The notes under the pieces were generated by a model. The model ran no database searches, was not told where the DNA came from, and saw nothing but the letters and a program-made list of their open reading frames with translations. The position numbers were made by a program, and so were the translations under genes. Below are positions 27,506 through 34,677 of a DNA stretch of 61,432 nt, piece by piece. Source of the stretch: a virus; the IMG/VR virus record IMGVR_UViG_3300031933_000107, positions 1 to 61,432 of that record, one strand, 5' to 3'. Position 1 is the stretch's first letter. Every line of letters begins with the position of its first letter.

Positions 27506-28741
27506 TTACGGCACAAGCTCAGGCATGGCATTGGCAAAGAAAAGATCGTTTAGCTGTTCGCCATCCTCTGTCATAAACTGAACATCGCAAGGGCTTGCGT
27601 CTGGCAGATCCATTGAATAGTTGCCGGTTGTTGCGTCAGATTCAACTTGTGCCAACAGTACCCCTGTTGCCCTGTCATGCGCCCTGACTGTTCGCTTTGC
27701 GGGATTATTGCTGATGTCGCGCACGGTGCCTGTTAATCGGCCAGTATTCTTCTGCGCGATCGCCATGTGCCCATATCCATCGGGCAATATATCGAACGCA
27801 GGATTAGATGGGTACTGCTCCCATGTTGTTGCATCAAACACATTTAGACCAGCATCCCCATACGATCTATACGCTTTAACCAACAGCTGGTTTGACGCAG
27901 CATCAAAACAGCAGTGCGTTACTTGCCTTGTACCCCAACCATTATATGGCCATATATCCGTCTCGGTGCCTGCCTCATAATCAATCTCACCAACTTGCCT
28001 GCGGCTGCTGCTGGCAGCGCCATACCAATAAACAACTGATTTACTCTTATTCGGGTTGGGTATTATCCCGCCAGCCGTCCTATCAACATAATTGTTATTG
28101 GAATCCGTGTAGGTGTTCACGACTGAAATCGTTGCCGCATCTACCGCCGCTACATAATAAGGATAGCCGTTACCACAACAGAAGATCAGGCTATCATCCG
28201 CTGTAAAGCACACATGATATTTGCCTGCCCCGACATTTCCCGACACGTCAGCATAAGACCAATCATTGGTGTTATACACTCGCAAATACGGGGACGAAGA
28301 ATGTACGACCGCAAGCATTGACCCATCATGGCTGAATGACACACCATAAACAGTCCCCAGCCCTTGCGTGTTAACTGCCTGAACGCTCAGGTCTGCCCAA
28401 GCGTACACCATCAGTTTTGCGCCGCTGGAGCCACCCGTTGCGATTAAATCGTTACTGGCCGTGCATTGGCAAAGATAACCAACACCTGGCGGAACGCTCG
28501 GTGTTGTGTAGGTATTCAGATCTTCAATATCCAAAAAAACTGAAAGATATTGGTAGTTGCTGATTACGCAGCGTGTTGCATCAGGTGTAATGGCAACGAA
28601 TGGTTTGTATCCACTGCTATACGAAAAAATTGGAGATGCTGTTCCAATTACGCTATCAAAAGAAGCGGGGGCGCCATCGAGCAGATTGAATGATGCAGCG
28701 TTAACACCATTTCCCGAGCCTGTATAAATCAGCTTTTTCAT
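27506..28741 (-). CDS. Beta-propeller tail/receptor-binding candidate
   Basis: The protein has 411 residues. The first 330 form WD40-like blades (FVAITPDATRCVISNYQYLS, VYGVSFSHDGSMLAVVHSSS, KYHVCFTADDSLIFCCGNG). The last 75 resemble a carboxypeptidase-regulatory/Ig-like domain (LTGTVRDISNNPAKRTVRAH, GNYSMDLPDASPCDVQFM). It overlaps the upstream 100-residue gene (ATGA). Its AT-richer codon use compared with its neighbours hints at recent exchange, as is common for adhesins. A receptor-binding role is inferred. Confidence 0.7.
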   Translation of the reverse strand: MKKLIYTGSGNGVNAASFNLLDGAPASFDSVIGTASPIFSYSSGYKPFVAITPDATRCVISNYQYLSVFLDIEDLNTYTTPSVPPGVGYLCQCTASNDLIATGGSSGAKLMVYAWADLSVQAVNTQGLGTVYGVSFSHDGSMLAVVHSSSPYLRVYNTNDWSYADVSGNVGAGKYHVCFTADDSLIFCCGNGYPYYVAAVDAATISVVNTYTDSNNNYVDRTAGGIIPNPNKSKSVVYWYGAASSSRRQVGEIDYEAGTETDIWPYNGWGTRQVTHCCFDAASNQLLVKAYRSYGDAGLNVFDATTWEQYPSNPAFDILPDGYGHMAIAQKNTGRLTGTVRDISNNPAKRTVRAHDRATGVLLAQVESDATTGNYSMDLPDASPCDVQFMTEDGEQLNDLFFANAMPELVP

Positions 28742-29040
28742 ATCGCTTCACCCATGCAGCTCTCGTTCGGCCAATAGCCTTTATCCGCGTGCCACTGCTT
28801 GTACTTCTCCAGCAGGGTTTCGGCATCCACTTCGCGCACGAACCGCTCGACATACTGGATCGTCCAGCGTTCCGAGTCGCCATCCGGCGGACAGGGGCTG
28901 CGCTCATGGACGAACATCTGGAACGGCGGCAGTGCGGCCAGTGCCCGCCAGTCAATCACCGGTACCGGCTCATTCATGGTCACTGGATTGGCTTCAATGC
29001 CCTGGGCAGAAACTTTGATCGGTGGAGGCTTCTGGCTCAT
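28738..29040 (-). CDS. Small hypothetical protein of the tail cluster
   Basis: The protein has 100 residues, with a Pro-rich N-terminus ([20 protein letters not shown]) and a helical C-terminus ([13 protein letters not shown]). It resembles the small accessory proteins encoded beside phage tail genes. The start overlaps the HNH gene stop and the end overlaps the propeller gene, so it is translationally coupled on both sides. Confidence 0.7.
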   Translation of the reverse strand: MSQKPPPIKVSAQGIEANPVTMNEPVPVIDWRALAALPPFQMFVHERSPCPPDGDSERWTIQYVERFVREVDAETLLEKYKQWHADKGYWPNESCMGEAI

Positions 29041-29711
29041 TCATTCAGCTCCTTAATGCGTTTCTCGACTTTGCGCCTCTCGGCTGGCGTCAGCGAATCC
29101 AGCAGGTCAATCACTTTGTCCACCATCCTGATACCATGCGGGTCTTTCCTGCTTGTCCCGACACCGGTCCAAAGCTCAAGGTTCTCGGGCCGGTTGTCGT
29201 CACGCTTGCCGTTTTTATGGTGGACGCGCTCTGACTTTTTGAGTGGGCGGCCAAGCACTTGCTCCATGACAAGGCGGTGCTCCATGACTTTCTTGCCGTC
29301 ACGCCTTACCATGATGTATCCACCTGTTGATCGGATCTTGTCTGCAACAACTCTGGCATCAAGCGTGATCTCGGGCTTCTTCATCCCCATCCTTCTTGCC
29401 TTACCAGAGCACTTTACAGAGCAATAGGCCCGGGTCTTTCCATGCGGCCTTTCAAACGTGCTGCCACAAACGGCACATACACACGTCTTGTCTTTTGATG
29501 TTCCTTTGGCCTTGCATTGAACGCTGCAGTATTTCTGCTGCGCATACTTTGCCTTGAACTCTATGCCGCAGCATTCGCAGCTCTTCAGGTTTTTTCTTGT
29601 TGTTGCGTACCAGCATTCTTTGCAGCAATAGGATTGCTCAGCTCTCTTGGGCCGAAATACCTTACCGCAATGACTGCACTCTCTATCAGGCAATGAGCGT
29701 AATGCCGCCAT
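29037..29711 (-). CDS. HNH homing endonuclease with three zinc-finger modules
   Basis: The protein has 224 residues. Three tandem Cys modules ([39 protein letters not shown]) occupy residues 12-105 and probably bind DNA. The HNH nuclease core follows at about 140-182 ([32 protein letters not shown]). It begins 78 bp after the end of the intron-split tail gene and has its own sigma-70-like promoter and an AGGGGG ribosome site. It is therefore free-standing but adjacent to the group I intron, and probably mobilises the intron, or itself, by cutting intron-less phage DNA. Confidence 0.92.
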   Translation of the reverse strand: MAALRSLPDRECSHCGKVFRPKRAEQSYCCKECWYATTRKNLKSCECCGIEFKAKYAQQKYCSVQCKAKGTSKDKTCVCAVCGSTFERPHGKTRAYCSVKCSGKARRMGMKKPEITLDARVVADKIRSTGGYIMVRRDGKKVMEHRLVMEQVLGRPLKKSERVHHKNGKRDDNRPENLELWTGVGTSRKDPHGIRMVDKVIDLLDSLTPAERRKVEKRIKELNE

Positions 29712-29745
29712 AATTGATCCCCCTGTGATTCAAAATCTCAGGTAA

Positions 29746-29774
29746 ATTATATCATTCAGCGGCACTACTGTCCC
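29746..29774 (-). promoter_or_regulatory. Promoter of the HNH gene
   Basis: Read leftward: GGGACA, 17 bp, TATAAT. The perfect -10 box lies 35 bp ahead of the HNH start codon. This would let the endonuclease be expressed independently of late transcription. Confidence 0.6.
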
Positions 29775-29788
29775 ATGTTAATACACCC

Positions 29789-30489
29789 TCACACCTTGAA
29801 TATTTTATTTGTGCCGTTGTCCCAGGTCACTATGCCGAACGTTCGGAATGGCTCGCTACTTCCATTCCCGCCAATTCCATTTGGCAGCTACATATCGCTA
29901 TGTAGAGCAGACTATCTCTTCAGCCAAGTGCGGCTGCTGTCGCGCGCTTCGGGCCGCTTGGCCCTACTCCCTTTCGGGATAGTCGTTACACCCCGCCCTT
30001 TCGGGCCTGGCACGGTATTGTCTCTGTCGAGATGTTCACCGTTTTCACGCGATCCACCCCCAGCCTCAAAGGCCGCAACGGTCTGGGGGGCACCTTTGTT
30101 TAGTGGTCTTTCTGACCACACGGGGTAATGTCCCCGCCGTTCGGCGTGATAGGAAGGCCGGTAGCCGTGTCGATATAGGCGATCAGCGGGCTGGTACTCT
30201 CGGTACCGGTGTCGGAGTAGATCACGATGGACTCGATACTCGCCCCACTCACGCTGGTGAATGTGCAATCGGCCGCATCGGCAGCGCCGCCGGTAGTTGC
30301 CTTGTTGGTCAGCGTTACCGGGCCTGCAATGCGAGCAGAGGTCGGAATGTCAGATAGGTACTGGTGAACGGCGGTCTGAGGCGTGTAGGCACCGGTATCC
30401 ACCAGAATGCACTTGATGGTATCGGTCATCCAGTTGATCTGCGCCTCAAGGAAGCGCTGGCGTGCAAAGTCGAAAAGGGTATTAGCCAT
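29789..30489 (-). CDS. Tail structural protein gene split by a group I intron (exons 30127-30489 and 29789-29827)
   Basis: Without splicing the frame runs 129 residues and stops inside the intron. Removing 29828-30126 joins ..NGGDI to TWDNGTNKIFKV, giving a 133-residue product whose end (WDNGxxKIF) is typical of this small phage tail-protein family. The start at 30489 has AGGAG 8 bp upstream. Exon 1 ends in U and the intron ends in G, as group I splicing requires. The protein (SDIPTSARIAGPVTLTNKAT, IESIVIYSDTGTESTSPLIA) is a probable tail component. Confidence 0.85.
29828..30126 (-). ncRNA. Group I self-splicing intron, 299 nt, without internal ORF
   Basis: In the transcribed direction it shows the conserved R-like element (GUGUAACGACUAUC) and S-like element (AAGAGAUAGUC). 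These pair as P7: GACUAUC with GAUAGUC. A GAAA tetraloop caps GCCC/GGGC, as in P5/P6. Helices matching P9 to P9.2 follow (CUACAUA..UAUGUAG; GCCAA..UUGGC; GGAAUGG..CCAUUCC). P1 can form between the exon end GGGGACAUU and GGUGCCCCC in the intron, placing a U.G wobble at the 5' splice site. The intron ends in G. The exact splice sites are inferred from the frame and P1. Confidence 0.9.
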
Positions 30490-30561
30490 GTGCGGTATCT
30501 CCTGCCTTTGGCATGGGAATCGGTTACATGGCGCATTGTCGGGTAGGAAATGGCAGCGCAG

Positions 30562-30575
30562 CCAACCCTATAGGG
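30562..30575 (-). repeat. CCCTRTAGGGTTGG intergenic element, copy B
   Basis: CCCTATAGGGTTGG read leftward, enclosed by a 7-bp stem (CAGCGCA with TGCGCTG). It lies between the connector gene stop and the start of the split tail gene. Confidence 0.6.
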
Positions 30576-30592
30576 GGCCGTGCGCTGCAGGG

Positions 30593-31261
30593 TCACACGA
30601 AGAAGGCTTTAACGTGGTGCGGCTCGTCTTCGCGCACGATGCGGCGCAAATCTGAGTCCTGCCGCAATCCAAAGTATCGGGTGAACTCGGATTCAGCCAG
30701 TGCGGCACGGCTTGGGTCGAACACTTCGGCATCCGGTACGCTGAACACTCTGAACAGAACCCACTGGTGCAGGTGCCGGTGGTGTGCCGCGTTGATCTCG
30801 GGTTCGTCTGCAACGTCCGTCATTTCTGACAGCGGCAGCCGATAACCCTCCACCTTCAGCGTACCGTCAGCTTCTGGAATAGGTACCAGTCGCAGTGCTG
30901 TATCATCCTGGACCGCGTACTCCGGCCGCCCCGTGATCTCCCGCCATTGTGGAAAGACGCTATCCAGCTCCTCCGTTGAGGATAGCCTGATCGACTGGCT
31001 CCGGTGGCTGCCCTGCTGCTCAAGACGGATATGCGTTAGCTCGTACAGAGCTGGATGCAGCGGATACACCGCCTGTCCTGCTGTTACAGCGATTTCGCAC
31101 ACCGCAGGGTCTTGGGCTTCATGAATCAGTCTGCCTCTTGTCACAGCCTCATGCTGCGCTTCATTGAACAACGGAATCAGGTCATCATCCGCAAAGAAGT
31201 AAGGCTCAACTGTATCGTGGGCCGCCACACGGTACTGCCGGATCATGGCCTCAAGGTTCAT
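30593..31261 (-). CDS. Head-tail adaptor/connector protein
   Basis: The protein has 222 residues. The N-terminal helices (FADDDLIPLFNEAQHEAVTR) followed by a beta part (LHPALYELTHIRLEQ) and PLPLSEMTD-like loops resemble phage adaptor proteins that attach the tail to the portal. It sits between the capsid and tail genes, as adaptors do. It overlaps the upstream gene by 4 bp (ATGA). Confidence 0.75.
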   Translation of the reverse strand: MNLEAMIRQYRVAAHDTVEPYFFADDDLIPLFNEAQHEAVTRGRLIHEAQDPAVCEIAVTAGQAVYPLHPALYELTHIRLEQQGSHRSQSIRLSSTEELDSVFPQWREITGRPEYAVQDDTALRLVPIPEADGTLKVEGYRLPLSEMTDVADEPEINAAHHRHLHQWVLFRVFSVPDAEVFDPSRAALAESEFTRYFGLRQDSDLRRIVREDEPHHVKAFFV

Positions 31262-31677
31262 ACGACACCGAATTGATCAACGTAACCGATAACTTCTTCA
31301 CGCAGATTCTCAACGGAACGGCGCTTGTTCACGGTCTGCTGGTACCGGGTAAAGGCGAACTCGGCCAATGCCTCTTTGTCCATTGTCATTACCTGATCAA
31401 CAATACCCTGGCGCTCCTCAAGCGCAGACTGATCCTCAGCATTACGCGCTGCGGCATCAGCCAGCAGTTCAGCCGTGTCGTCAGTGTCAGGCGCATTACC
31501 CTCGCCACCCAGCTTGGCCTCTGCAAAAAGGTCGTTGTGGCGCAACAGCTTACGGGCCAGCTCTACCGGCACGCTGCGGATCTGCCCGGGCTTGAACGTC
31601 AGGCCAGACTTGTATCGGCGCTCGATCCATTCATCACGCGGCCCGATAAATTCAATCGCTACGGTTGGTTTGCTCAT
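31258..31677 (-). CDS. Head protein, hypothetical
   Basis: The protein has 139 residues. The N-terminal half contains VAIEFIGPRDEWIERRYKSG and SVPVELARKLLRHNDLF, which resembles small phage proteins encoded between capsid and connector genes. The C-terminal half is acidic and helical. GAGGT precedes the ATG. A role in head completion is inferred from position only. Confidence 0.7.
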   Translation of the reverse strand: MSKPTVAIEFIGPRDEWIERRYKSGLTFKPGQIRSVPVELARKLLRHNDLFAEAKLGGEGNAPDTDDTAELLADAAARNAEDQSALEERQGIVDQVMTMDKEALAEFAFTRYQQTVNKRRSVENLREEVIGYVDQFGVV

Positions 31678-31686
31678 GCTGTACCT

Positions 31687-31714
31687 CGAAAAGAAGGCGG
31701 CGCTATGGCCGCCT
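31687..31714 (-). terminator. Leaky terminator or attenuator after the decoration-like gene
   Basis: A 7-bp stem, AGGCGGC with GCCGCCT, is followed leftward by TCTTTT. It lies in the gap of about 40 bp between two late genes that must both be expressed, so it probably reduces downstream expression rather than stopping it. Confidence 0.6.
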
Positions 31715-31720
31715 ATGGCA

Positions 31721-32197
31721 TCAACGTGGGCCGGTCAGCTCGCCGGTCACGACTACATGCAGCTCACTCGCCTTGGCGTTGTCAGCAGTGCCAACGGTCA
31801 GCACCAGACGGGCAGGCTTTGGCAGTGTCACCAGCTTGGAGCCAGTGGCACGCAGACGGCCGGCGGTCGCAACGTCAGCGGCAGACAAGAAGTAAGCCGC
31901 ATCCTGCGGTACTTCGGCTGAATCCACTCCGTCCTCATAGATAAAGCCCAGGCTGCCAGTCACCGTGGCGGTCATGCCGGTGGTCACGAACAGGGAGGCA
32001 TCATCAAGACGCATACCTTCCGGCAGCGCACCAAGATCCACCACATCACCGTTAGCCAGTGCGGAGGTGGAGTCTGCGTTGATTGCAGCGCCTGTTGAAT
32101 CGGTCTTGAGCTCAAACGGCAGTGCAGTTGTGTTGCCATACGGCGTGAAACCACCAAACTGGCGGTTGTGGTACTGGTTGATCGCTACTTTAGCCAT
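31721..32197 (-). CDS. Capsid decoration/accessory protein candidate
   Basis: The protein has 158 residues from the ATG at 32197, which has AGGAGA upstream. It is beta-rich with no Cys (FTPYGNTTALPFEL, LVLTVGTADNAKASELHVVV). It is encoded directly downstream of the major capsid gene, where accessory capsid proteins usually lie. No specific family was recognised. Confidence 0.65.
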   Translation of the reverse strand: MAKVAINQYHNRQFGGFTPYGNTTALPFELKTDSTGAAINADSTSALANGDVVDLGALPEGMRLDDASLFVTTGMTATVTGSLGFIYEDGVDSAEVPQDAAYFLSAADVATAGRLRATGSKLVTLPKPARLVLTVGTADNAKASELHVVVTGELTGPR

Positions 32198-32223
32198 CAC
32201 TATCTCCTGATCAGTCGCATACA

Positions 32224-32244
32224 GGGCGGCCGGTTAGACCGCCC
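32224..32244 (-). terminator. Hairpin after the major capsid gene
   Basis: A GGGCGG/CCGCCC stem with a 9-nt loop follows the capsid stop codon and lacks a T run. It may stabilise the capsid mRNA or attenuate downstream transcription. Its upstream flank (GCCATTGGGCGG) resembles that of the hairpin at 31695 (GCCATAGGCGG). Confidence 0.5.
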
Positions 32245-32251
32245 AATGGCA

Positions 32252-33544
32252 TTACTTGCGAGCGCCGATGATCGGCACAGCGGTGTCGATGGCAGTCACG
32301 CCGTAATCGGTGATCTCCTTGCCTTCACCGGTATCCACTTCAAAGCGAATCTTGGATACACCACGAATCGCACCCAGCAGCAGCTCAACCTTATCGCCGT
32401 GATCCAGCTCTTTCTCAGACCAGAAGAACGGGATTGAGGACTGCTTGTGTGCCGCCAGTGCTTCAGCAACCGCCTGACCACCCAGCAGCAGTGCGCGATC
32501 CACTGCGAAGTTGGTACCGAAAGTATCCGGCACCACGCACGCGCTTTCAGTCTCGCTGTCACGCGCCGCGCAATACTTGATGGTGTCGCCAGCGTAGAAG
32601 CGGATCGGCTTCGGCATCTTCACGATCAGCACACCATTCCAAAGACCGGCCTCACCCAGGAACAGCGGATGCTGGTTCGCTTGGTTGGCACGGGCCATAG
32701 AGGATGCCTGCAACTGACGGAAGCTCGGATCAGTCGCAAAGGAGCTGTACTGAGCCGGGGATACCAGCATTACACGCAGCGGGGAGTCGTCTGCAGCCTT
32801 GTCGCCTTCAAACTTAACGACAGGGGGCGGCAGTGCAATCTGATCCATCACGGTACGCACAGAGTCGATCACGTCCATGTTCATCAGGTCGCCGGTGGTC
32901 AGATCCACCGCACCCGCATTGACGCCGAACTCCTTAATTGCGCCGTTGTCGGCAATGAAGTGGCGGTTCTTGGTCGGCGCCTTGACCTGGTTCACCATGA
33001 TGGATGCGAAATCCGCGTCCTTGTCGGTCGGTACCACCCACTCGATGTTGTTGTGGTAGCCACGCGCACCCGCCATGTGAACCAGCAAAGACTGGTCGAT
33101 ATAGCGATCCATCAGGTTTTGCGCTGCCGGTCGTCCCAGCGAGCGGAACTCAACGGGGGAGCGGATGCTGGTCATAGCATCGCCCAGATCAAGAGGGAAG
33201 CGTGCCTGATCCACACGCAAGCGATCTTCGCTGATACTCAGGCCGGTTCCTCGGCCCTCAGCGTAGCGGCTGCCCATGATCGGCTTGGCACCAACAGGGT
33301 TCAGCAGGTGGAAAGTCACCTCGTCACCACGGCCCTTGCCAAGATCCTGGCAGCGCACAATCGGCATGTGCTGGCTGGTCTGTTTACGCAGCGTAGCCTC
33401 TGCACCGGCCTGACCCTTCGGCATTTTGCCGGTGAGTCGGTTCAGCGTTGTGTTGCGCTGCATGTGGGTAGCAAACAGACCGGCAGCCTGCTGCACCATG
33501 TTTTTCGGATCGCCGTATTTGGCGTGTGTCTTGTTAGCAGACAT
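32252..33544 (-). CDS. Major capsid protein (DUF4043 / N4 gp56 type)
   Basis: The protein has 430 residues. Features typical of this capsid family include KQTSQHMPIVRCQDLGKGRG and a long loop before SEDRLRVDQARFPL, followed by RSLGRPAAQNLMDRYIDQSL. Its place directly after the scaffold gene fits. An AGGAGGG ribosome site precedes the ATG, consistent with high expression. Confidence 0.9.
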   Translation of the reverse strand: MSANKTHAKYGDPKNMVQQAAGLFATHMQRNTTLNRLTGKMPKGQAGAEATLRKQTSQHMPIVRCQDLGKGRGDEVTFHLLNPVGAKPIMGSRYAEGRGTGLSISEDRLRVDQARFPLDLGDAMTSIRSPVEFRSLGRPAAQNLMDRYIDQSLLVHMAGARGYHNNIEWVVPTDKDADFASIMVNQVKAPTKNRHFIADNGAIKEFGVNAGAVDLTTGDLMNMDVIDSVRTVMDQIALPPPVVKFEGDKAADDSPLRVMLVSPAQYSSFATDPSFRQLQASSMARANQANQHPLFLGEAGLWNGVLIVKMPKPIRFYAGDTIKYCAARDSETESACVVPDTFGTNFAVDRALLLGGQAVAEALAAHKQSSIPFFWSEKELDHGDKVELLLGAIRGVSKIRFEVDTGEGKEITDYGVTAIDTAVPIIGARK

Positions 33545-33562
33545 GCTGCCCTCCTGGAGCTA

Positions 33563-34528
33563 TCAAATGAGTCGATTCAGTAGGGACTCAATCTGCTCAG
33601 GCGACATATCTTGCATACGCTCAAGCAAATCAGTCCCATCAAGACCGGCCACCTGCTCCTCCAGCGTTGCCCCGCTTGCGCGTCCGCCCGGGATATCGGA
33701 CAGACTGACAGGCGGCTCTTGCCGTGCGGACTCAGCGGCTTGCCTTGCTTTGGCCCGAATATCTTCGGCCGGCTGTGCCTTTCCAGTGGATTGTTTGAAG
33801 GCAGTGAACACTTCAACGACTTGCTGAGCGCTTCCCGTACTCAGGGCAGTTTCGATACCGAGCTTCACATGGCCAGGCTGTGTGGCTATCCACTCGGCCA
33901 GCTCCTTGCTCTCGATAATCGAATCGGCATCAGGGTGTGCGTTGTAGATCGTGTCGTAGTGCGCTTTAGCGGCTGCGTCACGGGACTGCTGCTCAGTCAT
34001 CTTTTGCGTTTGCTGCTGCAGCCGCTGATCGATGAGCTTCATCACGCCTTTTGCCAGATCCTCCTCGGAGAAATCCCCAAACAGATCTGGATCGATCCCC
34101 TGATCAATAGCCTCTTGTGCAATTGCCGCATTCTGGTCGGTTGCGGTTGGCGCTTCGCCTGCATCAGCTCGGGTCTGGGCCTGCTCGCGGAGTCGTTCCA
34201 GCTCTGCGGCTGCCGCTTCTGCCTGTGCTTTCCAATGCCGTTCACCTTCCCGCGCTTCAACCAGCTTTTCATAGGGAATCGTATGCTTGCCGTCCTTTGC
34301 CAGTAGTACCGGATCAGGTTCGGCCTGCCCTGCCGCCTCTTCAATCTCACTTGCCTCTTGATCGACAGCATCTACCTGTTCAGTGGGAGCGTCGGGCGTC
34401 TCGCTCTCCAGTTCCGGCACGCTGCCGGTATCGCCCTCCAGCCCAAACTCAAGCATTTGAGCCGCCTGCTCTGGCGTGATGTTTTCTGCATCAAGATTCT
34501 GGAAAAACTCGTCTTGGTTTATCGTCAT
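33563..34528 (-). CDS. Capsid scaffolding protein
   Basis: The protein has 321 residues from the ATG at 34528 (AAAAGGT ahead). It is highly acidic, Gln/Glu/Ala-rich and almost entirely helical with a coiled coil at about 95-120 (HWKAQAEAAAAELERLREQA). Such composition between portal and capsid genes is characteristic of scaffolding proteins, which guide capsid assembly and then leave. Confidence 0.85.
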   Translation of the reverse strand: MTINQDEFFQNLDAENITPEQAAQMLEFGLEGDTGSVPELESETPDAPTEQVDAVDQEASEIEEAAGQAEPDPVLLAKDGKHTIPYEKLVEAREGERHWKAQAEAAAAELERLREQAQTRADAGEAPTATDQNAAIAQEAIDQGIDPDLFGDFSEEDLAKGVMKLIDQRLQQQTQKMTEQQSRDAAAKAHYDTIYNAHPDADSIIESKELAEWIATQPGHVKLGIETALSTGSAQQVVEVFTAFKQSTGKAQPAEDIRAKARQAAESARQEPPVSLSDIPGGRASGATLEEQVAGLDGTDLLERMQDMSPEQIESLLNRLI

Positions 34529-34620
34529 ACCTTTTCCCGCCACATATCGCCGTGGCCGCATAGGGTTCAGGGGTGTGTGGGCAGTTGCCCATTGCCTTTC
34601 GGCGCAGAGTGAGAATATGA

Positions 34621-34651
34621 GTAGGGTTGAAATGGCTCCAACCCTACAGGG
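34621..34651 (-). repeat. CCCTGTAGGGTTGG intergenic element and hairpin, copy C
   Basis: CCCTGTAGGGTTGG (complement of 34638-34651) overlaps a 9-bp stem, GTAGGGTTG with CAACCCTAC. It lies in the 150-bp gap between the portal stop and the scaffold start. The rest of the gap holds a weaker inverted repeat around ACCCTAT/ATAGGGT. Confidence 0.6.
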
Positions 34652-34677
34652 GGGCGCGCATCCCTGCGCTGAGTGGC

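Noticed and set aside
30100-30126. The 129-residue uninterrupted frame as the complete tail protein
   Set aside because: Its last residues are encoded by the intron and do not resemble the family; splicing gives the expected ending.
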